Source: Arthrobotrys musiformis (lineage: Eukaryota; Ascomycota; Orbiliomycetes; Orbiliales; Orbiliaceae). From it: DNA of 64,000 nt. Below, in pieces: positions 1-12,623 of the stretch. Numbering within the stretch: the first letter of the stretch is position 1; each line of letters begins with the position of its first letter. The stretch covers positions 620,001 to 684,000 of the forward strand of contig JAVHJL010000001.1 of the NCBI GenBank assembly GCA_036971715.1, given 5' to 3'. The notes under the pieces are model-generated. The model did not search any database and was not told the DNA's origin. It saw only the letters and a list, made by a program, of their open reading frames with translations. The position numbers and the translations under genes were made by a program.

Positions 1-1208
1 ACCCAGTCCGTAACATCCCCATCCCATATCCTTAGCCAAAGGGCATAATCCGTCGAACTTTGAATCGTCTCCGATTGGCCATTTTAACCCTTTCCTTACT
101 AGCTCCCCGCGGATATAAAGAACGGTTTCTCCGACGCCGTCCAGGCGTACTAAACTATCGGCTGAAGTTCCTTTAACAATTTGTGACATTGGCCTAGGCC
201 AAACCTTTAACGGTTTTCGATTTTGATCTAAGGGAGCTGTTAGAAGATGTAGAATAGAAGAGTGTAGGGTTAGGTGATAGTAAACTGAGCGGGTGATAGT
301 GGATTTTTACCTTCTTGCCATTTCCTCATCTCTCTCTCGCTCGGGCCGGTGTACGCATTTCTCGCCAGATCTCTATAACTCCTTTCACGGCACAGAACTG
401 TCACGATTCCTAATGGTAACAATTTTGCCCTTTTCTTCTTAGGTACGTTCGGAACTTGGAACCGGTCGATGCTGCTTTTCGCAACTCTGTAAAACCGCTG
501 GAATAGTCCCTCCGGAAGCTCGAAGATATCGGGATCGATCCAAATAACGTGTTCTTGCTCCTTGAACAGCTCGCCCATAAGCGCGTTTCGTGGTTGAAAC
601 GACCTCCCCGTGGGATCCGAGCCCACTTTGAACTCTGTGTCTGGTGCGTATATAATCTCGACAGAAGCAACTGGGATATCCTTCCCGAGCAGGATAGTAT
701 TATACCGCATGAGAGCTGCCAGGTCAGAGGTCAGAAGACCAATTGATATATCCTGCGGCGGTATCTGCTGCCGAGTTACTATATCCAGAAAACTCAGGAA
801 GCTACGATCGGCTTCAACTTCATTCCGGCCCCAGGATTGATCATCATCTGTTGCAGTTAGAATCAACGTCGACGGTAGGTGCTTCGCATTATGATACTTT
901 GTTATAAAAGTATGTTTTTGAAAATTGGAACCTGCGAGTTCGTTGACTATATGTTCGGTTTTCCGATGTGGTACCTGATTGACGGGGCTCGAATCGGATG
1001 AACCGGACGCCGATTGATGCGATAAGGTGGATATCCCGCCTATTACCGCTTGAGCAGCGAATGGGTTCAGGAACGACGACCCAAGGGTTACGAGGATCAG
1101 TGTTGAAAGTATAAAAACACTCCTCCGCTGTGGCGAAGGTGCGTTATACGCCATCCTTGCGGTCCAAAATATCGCTGTGAGTAACACAACCGACAAAAGT
1201 GATAACAT
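1..1208 (-). CDS. GT62 (Anp1/Mnn9/Van1-like) glycosyltransferase, 3' end outside window
   Basis: Golgi-type mannosyltransferase-like protein. Exon 1 is 311..1208 and the next exon is 1..236, which is still open at the left edge. The intron 237..310 has donor GTAAAAATCC and acceptor TCTAACAG and joins in frame (phase 1). Visible features are a hydrophobic N-terminal anchor (type II membrane topology), a LILTATDDDQSWG start of the catalytic domain, and IDPDIFELP, the acidic D-x-D-like motif of the family. The second exon has LVRLDGVGETVLYIRGEL and WGWGCYGLG-type residues that align with the paralogue at 17601..19001. The first in-frame ATG is at 1208; an ATG at 1154 would give a cleaner type II anchor. 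The frame is open further upstream but has no ATG there. The family is sure from motifs and the paralogue; substrate is not known. Confidence 0.8.
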
Positions 1209-2810
1209 GTAGACCCCTTCGACTCCGGCAAGTACTTTATAGGCCAGGTGCTGGGCGCAAAGGTAGGCGAGACTCTCGGGGTTGGCGGGTACAAAGAAGC
1301 GCGATTGTGGCGGTGGACTTGCAGATCGAAACTTGCGCTTATAGCCTGATTGTATTTTAAAACAATAACCTTGAGACGAGAGGCGTCGACCAGGACGGTT
1401 AATAATAATGTATATGAAGTGCAATGAGAGTATAGTATCCGTTTTCGGCTGTTTGAATCTATAGAGTTGGGACCAGAAGTATCGAAAAGAAAGACACGCA
1501 ACTGGAGACGAAGTCCAAGTCGATGAGAGGGAACTCGAACTGACGATTCGACGTTGAAAGAAAGATTGAGATTCCAAGTTCTTACCAGGAATTAATTGGG
1601 GGAACGTCGTACCACTCTCTCGAAATCAATTCCGTGCAGCATGCTTGCGACAGTTGCAATGTTATACAACAGTCTGGCATGTATAGTAAGGATAAAATGG
1701 CTATATATTCTCCCAGTCAGGAGGATACGATGAAATACCCTAGGGTATCCAACATAATTATCTTGGCTCGGTTTGTTGGAATGAACGTAGCCTCTAGTTT
1801 ACCATATAAGGGAGGTTTGGAGCTAAATGTTGGATGTTAACTGTTGGATGCCGATAGTGGTTGAATAATAGCTCCAAACGGAATTCGAAAGATTTAGGGT
1901 TGGTTGGCGAACATCGCTTATTCAACTTGGCACGAGAGCTTCCAGGGAAGAGCGAAGATGTTCAATGTAACGGCAGTTGAGTTTACTCAGCCCTGCTTTT
2001 GCTCGATGACAGCATCGCTGGTCGAGAGGCGCAGAGGCTGTGTCGGATGCTCCGAGGGCCGGTATATATATCGATTCGAATTCCTGACGAAGAAATTAGG
2101 CCTGTACCCTTTCCGCTCCCCGTATTTTGCTATGCCTCGGCGCGGGCATGAATTCCTACCAACAAAAAACAATATATTTGTAATCTCAATGCCAACTTGT
2201 CATAAATTTAGTACTTTTTTTTTAAAAAGAAAAAAAAAAAAAAAATACACTAAAAGAAGACAATTTCATAAAGCTCCAACTTTGGGTCGGAGTTAATCTA
2301 GAGCTCTAGGAACGTTAGGGCATAGTATGCACGTTTGTTCGAAATGCATGTATAAAAAGTATCTCCTTAGACTCGCGCTCGGTCTCACGGTTAGACTCCT
2401 GTTACGTTTTTCCAACATTTAGCTAAGTTATAATTAATAAATCAAGTAAATCTCAAACCATGGTACCAATTCATTGACATCAATGAGATTACGAGCTAAT
2501 ACTCTTTCCCGGTTAAACCAGCTTTCCAAAACCTATTGACTCTTGACCTGGCCATCGGTGCCGCTAAGTCCCAATTGACTACAATTGCAATTGGAGCCGA
2601 AATTCTACAACGTATACAAGACTACGACAACATTTTTAAAAGGAATGGAAACATCATGAATACAAGATTTTGTATACATATATTAGCCCATGGATCTGAT
2701 GCTCGTATTTTAAACGCACCCGCCCTCTTCAACTCCATCTATTCTACCTACTTGATAAATGCATATGCGTATGATTGCATGCAGAATAGACCCTTCTCTC
2801 GAGATGACAC
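1209..2810. other. intergenic region, no supported gene
   Basis: This holds the upstream region of the GT62 gene and the downstream side of the LysM gene. Short ORFs here lack start context, homology and codon regularity. A 20-nt A-run lies near 2228..2248. I see no RNA gene. Confidence 0.5.
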
Positions 2811-4045
2811 CTACGGCAACACGGCAACACAAACATAGTATCTAAGCCAGAGGGTCTCGCAATTCGACCCAATTGCAGGATTCCAGCTATACAGCTGCTG
2901 GAAAGTAATGTTGAATTTCGCCTGTATGCTTGCGCAGCTGTCATTGCCCTGGACGTACCTCCAACCTTTACAATTCTTTGTTATCCCTGTTTGAATTGGC
3001 GAGGGCGTAGCAACCCCATTTCCGGTCGTGGTAGGCTTCTTTGAGGTCATGGTAGTTTTCGTCGGGGTGGTATCCATATCCATCGACTGGACGCAAATAT
3101 AATAGTTAGCCCAAAGATTCGTACAGTCGCTTTTAATCGCTGGGTTCCAGGAGACCAGTTCCACTTGGGTAATGCCGAATTGGGCGATTATTTCGGCGCA
3201 AGTATCGCCGCTTTCTACTAGTTTGAAGCCGTGACAATTCTTCACCAAACCAGTCTGGATTGGCGTTGGGGTCTTTACACCGTTTATAGTGGTTGTAGCC
3301 TTAGTGGTAGGGGGCATCCATCCTTTTATCCGCGTGCAAAGCTGTGTAATTTAGAAAGTCAGGACCTATAATCAATCCATCAATGCCAAAATATAGCTGG
3401 GGCACTTACATAGGTTCCAGCCCACAAGTTCGAACAATCGCTGGCGATTGCTGGGTTCCAAGAGACAAGAAGGGAGGTTTTCAAACCGGGGTACTTGGTT
3501 ATGAAAGTGTCACAAGTGTCCCCGGTATTGACTAAATCCCACCGATCACAGACAGTGGTCTGTCCGGTTTGCGTTGGTCCCGGCGGACCTGCAGATCTAG
3601 ACATAGTTGTGGTCAATTTGGTGGTTCTAGTGATTGTTGTAGTAGTAGTTGGGTCTGGTTCGCTCGTGGCTTCTACGCAATACGCATTTCCAGTCGTCAG
3701 GGTACACGGCGATCCAACTGCGGGGTTCTATATCGTTTGGTTAGTCTATTCTTTACATGATTGGTGGCTTAAAGGTTATCTTGAATAACTTTGAAAACGG
3801 AACAAATTGATCATACTTACCCAGCGGAGGAATTGAGTAGCGGTGATACCCCGTGTTGTGTATATATCGCCGCAGGTCATACCATCTTCGGCCAGCGCGT
3901 AGTAAGTACAGTATTGAGTGGTATCAATAGCGGTAGGGCCTGGAGGTGCAGCCTGGCGTCTGTGATATCGATAAACAGGGCCTCCGTATGCGTCAACGGG
4001 AAGGATAACAGCAGCAGTTGCTATGAGTTTCAGGACTGTCCTCAT
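2811..4045 (-). CDS. secreted protein with four LysM domains (chitin-binding effector type)
   Basis: Three exons: 3821..4045, 3410..3727 and 2811..3341, with introns 3728..3820 (GTAAGT/TATAG) and 3342..3409 (GTAAGT/ACAG), all phase 0; 357 aa. The N-terminus MRTVLKLIATAAVILPVDA is a signal peptide, followed by a basic RYHRR stretch that could be a Kex2 site. Four LysM repeats follow, each with a Cys after a threonine-rich linker, a [GN]DTC or MTC motif, and a W-N-P-A-[IV] core: FLRWNPAVG (split by intron 1 between W and N), VSWNPAIAS, VSWNPAIKS and YSWNPAIGS. Linkers are Thr/Pro rich. LysM domains bind chitin oligosaccharides. No catalytic domain is present, so a secreted chitin-binding effector or a cell-wall protein is most likely. 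Exon boundaries are well supported because each repeat is restored by splicing. Confidence 0.9.
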
Positions 4046-4777
4046 TTTGTTTATGTATTTAATTCACGAATTAATTATGTATCAAACCGAGTAATTATGA
4101 AAATTCGGAAATGGAGCCCGACTTTTAAAAATTACGCTGATACTTAGGACTGAGACCGTAGCAGGTTATCAGTTTCAAGCGAACTACGTAGTTATGAGTT
4201 AGTCAACTTGTAATATTTATACGTCTTGCGTTTGATACTGTCTACCTTTCGCTTTCCAAGATATGATAAACGTTTAGCCATTCCATACATGCGGTGCGAG
4301 CGGTAAATTGCAACAGGGGGTTGTGTTGTCTGCTGCAAGCCCTCAGCGAGGTGACACAGCGGGGATTCTCTCAGGCAAAGCGGGGCGCCGGGCTGTGCCA
4401 CGCGATTAATTAATCTTGCCCCGTTAATAACTCATTGACTTTCCATACAGCCGCGAGCGCTCGACACTTCACGTTTTGCGATGTTATGAATCATCAGGTC
4501 AGATATCTGCAGATACGAGTTCCGCAAATTTAAATGGGGGTGGTGTGTCATGCGACGGAAATGTGCATAAGTTTGGAGAACTTCCCTTTGAGCGTAAGCT
4601 TAAGCAACATGGAAAAGAACCCGTGTAACTTTTAAATCCATGGTCTGAGAGTCATTGAATCCAGGCAACGTTACTTTAACCTTGCGAACTCCAAACAGTC
4701 GCATCTTCGCACTTCACCGCAGCCGCACACATAAAACGATCCGAATAGCCAATCTTAACAAGGCCGATACTCGTACC
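4046..4777. other. divergent intergenic region between LysM gene and the gene at 4778
   Basis: It contains the upstream regions of both divergently transcribed genes. I see no convincing ORF or RNA gene. Confidence 0.5.
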
Positions 4778-5953
4778 ATGGCCTTAGCTGTGATGAGGCA
4801 AGGGCCTGATCCTAGGAGCCTTGCGCCTGATGGGTTTATGGGGTTTGATTGGTATTATCAGGTATCTTTGTATCGGTTGTCGCTCTTGCGACCGCGCGAC
4901 GCCGGCCCATCTGAAGATCATGATCTCATCGGTGGAACCACTAACGATATTCCCTGTCGTTCCAGGTCAAATTGAATGGGTTTTCCCGATTTTCGGAAAA
5001 AGATTTTCGGAAACTAGCCCTTGAGTATATCAAGCTTGGATATAAGGGCCGCCTGGTACGTACCGGTGCCCAAGCTTCTCATACGAAAAAAGGCCCTCTG
5101 ATAAGATTCAGTACGTATGCTGAACCGTTTGCTACTCTGACTATAGCCGTATCTCGCCCGGGCGAGCCAAACACTACGGCGGGCCGTCGAAGTCGTTCCA
5201 GCAAGACGTTGCGCCAGAGAAGAAGGCATACTTATCATACCAAGGGTCCCTACAACCCTTTATCCGGATCGAGAGCGTTGGTGCTGCCAAAACTCCGGAA
5301 ATTTTGACTCCGACGTTTTACTCTTCCGTACCTGGTTTGGAGATCAGGATTATTCACCTGAACAGGCCGACAAGCTTTACGAAAAACTCATTGTAGGTTG
5401 GGAGGCTGCTTGGCAAAAAGATGATTTTGTTGTCAATCAGCAATATTGCTTCACGGATGGTTCTTATGCCGACGTGCCAACTGCGTGTATGCGACCGGAA
5501 GCTCGCACCCTCGAGGAATGGCTTTTGACCCGTCTGCCCGACCTGCTTAATTGGGTGTACTTGGACGATTATGGATGCACTGAGGCTGAGCAAGACGAAC
5601 TAGAGGGTATATGCTTCGTCATAGCAGACAAAGAGGCGATTGTTAATGGTTGGCTGTTATTTTCTGGAATCAACGATAAGGGGGGTGTTATAGGTAGATG
5701 GAGGCTTCCAGCTGGCGGTCTGGCTGCATCATTGCTTTGGCGCCGTAAATCTATCCCGGAATCGATAGGTGAGGCGATCTTTAACAGAGGGTTTGGACAT
5801 TTACCGGAGCCTGATATTATTTGTCGCAATATTGGCTCCATGTTTCGTGTAACTGACCCGCCTGGTCTGTGGTGGCTTGCCTTGGAAAAAAGAACTTTCA
5901 CGCGCGAGCGTCCATCAGAGAAGGCTCCGCTCGATTTATCTAGAGATATATAA
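4778..5953 (+). CDS. hypothetical protein, three exons, unrecognised
   Basis: The simple ORFs look broken, but a three-exon model restores one frame: 4778..4861, 4966..5055 and 5147..5953, giving 326 aa. Intron 1 (4862..4965) has donor GTATCT, a CACTAACGAT branch site and TTCCAG acceptor. Intron 2 (5056..5146) has donor GTACGT and acceptor CTATAG. All junctions are phase 0. The protein is soluble-looking with no signal peptide; the middle holds an aromatic stretch (VLLFRTWFGDQDYSPEQADK) and the C-terminal half is W-rich (EEWLLTRLPDLLNWVYLDDY, PPGLWWLALEKR). I do not recognise a family. The TAG at 5144 forming the acceptor explains why exon 3 has no ATG. The exon 1 ATG at 4778 (accATGGCC) has a good context. 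Confidence 0.6.
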
Positions 5954-6285
5954 TCTAGAAGATAATTTCGAGAGACAGCCTAAGGAATAGCCCAGAACTT
6001 TTGCAATCGATGCTATTTTGTTGGCTTTTGACAAGGTAACTTTGTGTACTATCTCAACATTATAATATCTTGTACAGGGATTCGAAGATTCCTGAGTTCA
6101 TGGATCGAATAGCTAATCAGCTCCATTTAATCATTGATGCGTCGCTTTCGAGCACTAGCGGTATACTGTTTGCCCCATAGTGTATCCATCTAAAGATTTT
6201 TTTTTATTGAAACATGCTTCTCGAGGTGGTCTTGGCCGCCCCACCCAACAATAATTAAAACCCTATATAACTGTATACATGTATA
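5954..6285. other. short intergenic region between convergent genes
   Basis: AT-rich 3' flanks of two convergent genes. Nothing else is seen. Confidence 0.5.
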
Positions 6286-6627
6286 TTATAGTGTGATTGC
6301 TGCTGTCAAAAAGTATAACAGCTCCTCCCCGTCTGTTGTATTAGTATCTAAGATATGAGGAATAACCCGAGCTCCTAAAGTTTCCAATGGCTCTGATAAT
6401 AGAGAAGCCGCTCCAATTGCCCACATTAAAGCGGAGAATGTTGATGTAGTACTATGCGACTGTTCGGAAATAGAAGTTTCTGGTACAGTTTCGGTTTCCT
6501 GGTGGCCGAAACCAAATAGCTGGAGCTGGCTTAGAAGACGACTGCTAACGCGGCGAGCGAAGAGTTCGAGGGCAATATCGAAGACAATATCCCAAACGAG
6601 AGATTCAAAGGCTTCTGGTAGGGACAT
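6286..6627 (-). CDS. small hypothetical protein (113 aa)
   Basis: An ATG at 6627 opens an ORF of 113 aa ending at 6286. It starts MSLPEAFESLVWDIVFDIAL and has a hydrophobic helix LMWAIGAASLLSEPLETLGA near the middle. I recognise no family. The frame stays open a few codons 5' of the ATG and a TTGCAG that could act as a splice acceptor lies just upstream, so an additional 5' exon is possible. It could also be a chance ORF. Confidence 0.35.
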   Translation of the reverse strand: MSLPEAFESLVWDIVFDIALELFARRVSSRLLSQLQLFGFGHQETETVPETSISEQSHSTTSTFSALMWAIGAASLLSEPLETLGARVIPHILDTNTTDGEELLYFLTAAITL

Positions 6628-7724
6628 GTTTGCAGTATAGTGCCAATTCTGCAAGGTTCGGTGCGGTGGCGTTGGAGTTTTGGGCTGGCAACAAGGTTAC
6701 CCCACGACTGGAGTTCGTGAGATAGAGCTACTCATAACGGATGTGGTTAGCTGTCCGATTCTGCGAATTGATGTAGGGAAAATTAGCACTCACATGCTGT
6801 ACTAGCTCCACTCGAGTCTATGAATCGAATCTGATGGGTGCTAGATGTGGGGCATCTACACATAGTCGTAAGGCCTTTTGTTTCGATGGTTGGTAGCTGT
6901 ATCCTTGTAGTAAATATGTTTGTTGGCATCGGGTTTGAGCGGTGTCGAGCCTTCGACAACACCTGCAGCTGCATGTTGTGCATATACGCACATCGAGACG
7001 AGGCGACTACAAAGGCTCTCTAATCAAGCTTACCAGTCCCAATCATTAAGTAACAAGCATTCAGGCACAAGTTCCTTAAAACAATTTGGCGAAGTTTAGA
7101 TTTTGAAGGTGGTGATGCTTATACTAGTGTCTATTATCTCGGGTTGTCGGTTGGCCATATTGGATCATGGAGCGATTTATACGAGCCAGATTTATACCAG
7201 CAATATGCAATGGCCATGCATGGATAATTCCCGTATAAATTCGAATTTATACTTTGGCGTATGGGGATGTTATACAAGCTACTCGAGGAACAACGAGTAT
7301 TGCACTCAGGCGGCCTTGAAAATTTTGATACCTTCAATCTACCTTGACGGTCCGAAGTTAACGTCTGGGAGACTATTCGAAGATCAGAGGTCTCGCGTTG
7401 CTTCACGAAGTGAGCTGTGTTGTGTGGCATTTTGTGTGCCTCTTCTGGTTAGCGTCGGAGTCTTTGTGTCTCGATTTCGCCGGATTCGGTAACTTCTAAA
7501 GTCCGCCAAATCCGAGTAACGTCCATTTCTTGCCATATTCGAGGCTACATTATGTCATTCTTTGATGTTTTCGAATTCAAATATGGTTCTTCTTATCATT
7601 GGAAAATATACCATCCGATTCTTGGGGGGCGCCTATCCCTTTTTTTTCGAATTCCATCTTCAGTAATCTTTCGGCTCCATCTTTTTGCCAAAACTGCGAG
7701 TTGTTCTGCTCGCGACTGGGCACA
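6628..7724. other. intergenic region with one weak ORF (7115..7492, +)
   Basis: This is upstream of the Zn2Cys6 gene. An ORF from ATG 7115 to 7492 (+, about 125 aa) begins with a signal-like stretch MLILVSIISGCRLAIL and ends with a hydrophobic segment and RFRRIR. It has several Cys and matches no family I know, so I do not call it a gene. Confidence 0.3.
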
Positions 7725-10443
7725 ATGACGGATATATCCGAATTTACCAGCGTCTTTCGCGCCCGCGTCAACCTCAACGACAAACGTAAAGCGAACAAGC
7801 GAAATCGCCAAGCTCTTTCCTGTCTTGCATGTCGGGCCCGTAAGCTAAAGTGTGACCGTCAGCATCCGTGTACCGCCTGCAATAAACGTGGGGAAGGGTC
7901 GGCGTGTTCATTTACATCTACGACTGCAGGGAGCAGCGGCACTGGGTCTGCTGGGATTACTAAGCCTTCCAGCTCTGGAGCGGCAGACGCCAAAAGGTTG
8001 GAAGCGCAAGCTAAACTACAGAAGTTGGAGGAGATTGTACAGCAATTGATACAGTCTGGGGCCGTTGCCCCTAAACCTGGCGAAAATATTGATAGAAATA
8101 ATACTAGGAAGATAAGCCAAGATGCTATACAGTCAAGACCACAGCCTGTCAACCACGAAGACGATAATGGCTCACAGGATGCCCCGCGGTCTAACAAGCG
8201 CCAACAAGCACCGGTATTCATGTGCTATAATCAAGCTAGCGGAGGATATGTTGGAGCGACACATTGGGCGGCCCTCCTTGAACAAATCAATGTTGTCAAG
8301 GAATCTCTTGAAGATGGAATGGATAATGACTCGCCTGATCAACCTATCTCCGAAGATTCTCCAGGGACCGATGATGCGGATTTGATTCTAGGTACTGGAT
8401 CTGGCCACCTCACGATTGAGGATGCGATAGGGGCTCTTCCACCCCGACATGTCGCCGATCGCCTCCTTCAAGTATACTATTCCGTTAAGTTCTCGAATGC
8501 ACTTTTCATCCATACGACAAAGTTTCGGCGAGAATATGAAGCATTTTGGAGGGACCCGAGCTCGGCTACCCTAATTTGGATCTCGATCCTCTTTTCTATA
8601 CTGTGTATGGGGTCAATGATCGCAGCTCGAGGGGGAAAGCTCATTGCATTGGAATCATACGATATCGAGCCTATGAAGCTTTGCAGTAAGGCGCGGCAGT
8701 GCCTTGTCGCCGGTCAACATACTAAGTGCCAACCATACGTGATCGAAGCTTTGGTCATTTACTCTTATTGCAAATATCAGATGAACGTGGAGTCCGACTC
8801 TACCCTCTGGGCTCTTGCTGGATATGTGACCCGCCTTGCACAGCGGCTAGGTTACCATCGCGATCCTAAACACCTTGGCAAATTTACTCCTTTCGAAGCC
8901 GAGATGCGTCGGCGGACCTGGTTCTGGGTGTCTACTTTCGATCTCGTCTTCTCATTCCAGTACGGGATGCCAGGGATTATCCACGACGAGCAGTGTGATA
9001 CGGAAGCGCCTGGAAATTATGGCGACGAGGACTTTGATGAAGACACAGTCATAATGCCACCTCCTCGCCCTCCCACAGAATTCACCAATATGCTATATTA
9101 CTGCCACAAGATAAGGATGACCTCTGTGTTTCGTCGGGTGATCGGACAAGCGCTGGCGCTTCGGCAACCCGATTATGAGAAAATCATGGAACTCGACAGG
9201 GAGCTCGACGAGGTTCACAATGGTATTCCAACAGTGCTGAGGCTAAACGGATCTATAAGAGAGAGCAGTTTTGCCGATGCATCTTATATGATTCTTCATC
9301 GCATGGTCCTAGAACTAACCTACCACAAGTGTTTGTGTGTGCTGCACCGCATGTATCTAACTTTCGAGAAGGAGAATCCGAAATACGCATATTCTCGGAG
9401 GCGTGCTATGGAATCGGCTTTGAGAATCCTCGATATACAAAGCGATGCCTATGATGAAAGCCAGCCAGGCGGGAGGTTATGGGACGAACGGTGGATGGTA
9501 TCCAGTTTGACACTTCATGATTTCTTACTAGCTAGCATGATTCTGTGTCTCGATCTGAGCCAGAAAAAGAACCCCGAGTAAGTTCTTATTTTTCATGTCA
9601 TCTTGCTCAGAGCTACCGGCTGACAATAGTTAGGAAATCTGTTCCAAAGTGTTCCCGCTGTCTTCCCGCCCTACAAAAGTCTTACAGAATCTGGTCTGAA
9701 AAAAAGCACACGTCCCGAGATGCCCTTCACGCCTCTAGCATCCTTGCTGTAATGCTTGCGAAACTTAAAACGACTAGCTCTAACACAGAACAAGCGGATT
9801 CGACGAATAATGCAACGCTATTCCCACCGTTCCCAAATCCACCCTCCAGTGCTGCATTCACCAGTACTATTATGGGTTCAAGTTCGTTGGTACAAGATCA
9901 AAACCCTATCTTCAGCGTCAATACCCTGGGGCTAGGCTCAAGCGCTGGCACGGCATTTGGCAACATGCCAATCGATCCAATCGCCCCTCTCAATCCTACA
10001 AACAACAATATGGTGGGTATATCCGGGGGAACAGAACAAGACCGTTCCGAGCAGGCTGGCGAGTTTGTACCGCGCCAACTTACTGCGCGAGAGGAAGCCT
10101 TTGGGCTCGGTTTTGGAAATGATGTGTATCCCATGGTCGACTCTTTTGAGCCACTGGACTTTGACACCTTAATGGGCGGGGGAGGGAATGTTGACTGGGT
10201 AAGCTTATATAGATCCCGCAAGTTAATATGTTCAGCAATTTTTCAATTTTAACAACCTTCTCCTAGGGCCTCGTCGACCGGTATTTATTCGATAAAACGG
10301 TTAATTTTGGAGACCACTCTCCAGTCTTAGACGGCATGCAGATAGTCACGCCGGATGAATCCGACACTGGTAGTGGCCAACTGCCCCCCGGTTCCCAGTC
10401 GTCGACATCCTCTTCTGGAACAGGCTTCCAGAGCTCCATCTAA
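7725..10443 (+). CDS. Zn2Cys6 transcription factor with fungal-specific regulatory domain
   Basis: Three exons, 7725..9577, 9634..10198 and 10267..10443, give 864 aa. Introns are 9578..9633 (GTAAGT/GTTAG) and 10199..10266 (GTAAGC/CCTAG). The frame is open 5' of 7725 but the first ATG is there. The binuclear cluster begins CLACRARKLKC with spacing C-x2-C-x6-C-x5-C-x2-C-x8-C around residues 33-62. A coiled-coil linker (KRLEAQAKLQKLEEIVQQL) follows, typical of dimerising factors. The fungal_trans domain is in the middle (ADRLLQVYYSVKFSNALFIH onward, and RRRTWFWVSTFDLVFSFQYG). The C-terminal tail is Ser/Asn/Gly-rich and acidic (FEPLDFDTLMGGGG), a plausible activation region. The next gene downstream is the convergent THI20-type gene; whether this factor regulates any neighbour cannot be read from the sequence. 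Confidence 0.9.
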
Positions 10444-10641
10444 TCCAACATCAATACATATATATATATGCGCTTCAGTAAATAGAATTTCGAGCCCCGG
10501 CTAATTGCGAGAATTATCTATGCGATCACCCCCTACAGATTTTATTTGTTGCGAGTGGTAGAGTAAAGGGCTATTAACGCAATGCAAAAAATTGATTTCA
10601 ACAGCCTCTACAAATAGCTGTTATTAAGTTCTCTACGGACC

Positions 10642-12623
10642 CTATGATCGTAGAGTCGCCGCTTCGACAGCTGCTGTGAAAAAGTTACGCTCCATCTGAT
10701 TGTGGTCCCCATAAAATCAGTATATTTAATGGCCTAAAACTAAGATTTTTCAAGCATTGGCTCACCTCTGTGACTTTTCTGAAAATCTCGACAAGCTCCT
10801 CGACCTGTGCCACACCAAATCCCACCGCTATCTCTTCTAAAGCATCTATGGGAGGCGTAATGTATATTAGCAACTTGAGTCCTCTAGCGCCACTTCTTGA
10901 CCTAAATTATAAACTCACCTCGTTGACCCTGAATATCCTCCGCATATTTCTCACCAGCATACTCCTCGACCCAGTTCCAGTACACATTCCCCTGCTCAGT
11001 CCTCACACTTGAATCTTCATTCTCTCTATTCCTTGCGGCAACCTGATATCCGACCGAGCAACTCATCAATGACACCATTAAAGCAGCCGTATCGCCGTTG
11101 CTCCCGACGTCAAGTATATATCTCGTATAGGCAACCGTTGCAGGCTCCTCCGGAGTTGCCTGCAAGTCTTTTTCCGTAATACCAGGAATAAACTGGCCGC
11201 AATATTTAATATGCAATGCCGTCTCCCTGATCGAACCGACTAAACTATTCGCACTTTCTCTGATTTGCTGCAATGTTGTACCTTTGAATGCGGATAAGGC
11301 CTTTGCCCTCGCAAACTGTACGAGAAAGAGGTAGTCCTGCTTGAGGTACCAAACAAATTCGTCGGGCGTGAGCGCCCCGCTCGCGATTCTTTTCACAAAT
11401 TCGTGGTTGACATAGTCGTTCCAAATGTTTATGACACGAGGGTGATTTATTAGATAGTCTATGAAGCGGCCCTTGGAGTAGGGAAGTTTGTATATGCTGT
11501 GAACGTGGTTTATCGGCCCGCTGCCTTTGCCGAGGGGGTATGAGGCGACTATTGCGCCATGTATGTAGTCTCGTGCATGAGATATTGCAGTATGCAGTGG
11601 TTGAGACAAGCCGATATTGCAGGCTATGGCAGCTGTGCGCGCGGTATTGTATCAGCTGACCATTCAACAAGAGAGCAAAGAAGATATAACAGCGGTGCTT
11701 ACAAGCAAGACTGCAGCCTGTCCCATGTGTATTTTTGCTTTCTACATAGGGCGAGTTAAATATCTTGACAACACCATTTGATAGAACGAGGACATCCATA
11801 ACAATAGCTTCGTCTTTTTGTCGACGAGCTACACTACCGTCAGCCAGAAATGGCAGATGCCCGCCTTTCACAAGGACGGCGGCCGAACACTTTTCCTGCA
11901 GTCTTTTAGCAAGGTCCACGATGTCTGCCATGGAGTTGATGTGTTCAACTGGGGGTGCGGCAGCCGGAAGCCCCTCCGGATTCGAGTAGTACGAAAGTAA
12001 ATGCTGGGCTTCAGGGATGTTTGGAGTTACAAGAGTTGCCAGTGGTATGAGATTTTTGCAGAGATTCGATATAGCGTCCGGAGGGAGAAGAACGCTACCA
12101 GACGTCGATATCATCACCTAACACGAAATCATTAGGTACCCTTTCCCCCGTCGCCCTGAAATGCAAGATCTATAGTGCGATAAATGTATTGGTGGAATTT
12201 TTTCTATATTACCGGGTCAAGAACAATCGTGTCCAGTTTGTGCTTCTTGATAGCCTCAACAATTACTGAAATGGATTCTGTGCTTGTAAGCATTCCTATA
12301 AAGTAAACCCCATTAGCCTCAGGTTCGTAAGCCTTATTTTGTATTGACCGATGTGTCCAATGCATTGGCATGGGAACTAGCATACCAGTTTTCACAACAT
12401 CGACTCCAACGTCTTCAATAACTGCAGACAAGGCTTTTCGAAGAAAGTCAGCGGGGATTGGGTGGATGTCGACGACCCCTGTTGTATTTTGAGCGGTCAA
12501 TCCAGTCATTGCGGTCATGCCATAGCATTTATGTGCCGTTATGACTTTAATATCGGCTTCGATACCGGCGCCACCGGACGAGTCACTGCCCGCAATTGTG
12601 AGAATTCGAGGTGGTGCCGACAT
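10642..12623 (-). CDS. HMP/HMP-P kinase - thiaminase II (TenA) fusion, THI20 type
   Basis: Six exons: 12386..12623, 12213..12295, 11703..12117, 10919..11632, 10766..10845 and 10642..10695, total 527 aa. The N-terminal half is a ThiD-like kinase: ILTIAGSDSSGGAG near residue 8, VKTGML restored across intron 1, and KNTHGTGCSLAS, the ATP/anion-hole motif, restored across intron 3. The C-terminal half is TenA: YLKQDYLFL, SLMSCSVGYQVAA and an EELVEIF...MERNFF tail restored by the last two introns. The family phosphorylates hydroxymethylpyrimidine twice and the TenA part hydrolyses or salvages thiamine breakdown products. Intron 1 is 90 nt and stop-free, so the unspliced frame also reads through it. 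The frame starts at ATG 12623; a TTG upstream is not used. It is divergent from the amidohydrolase at 13352. Confidence 0.92.

Noticed and set aside
7115..7492. Small ORF with hydrophobic ends and several Cys
   Set aside because: Could be secreted or membrane protein, but no homology or splice context, and no family; left in the intergenic description.
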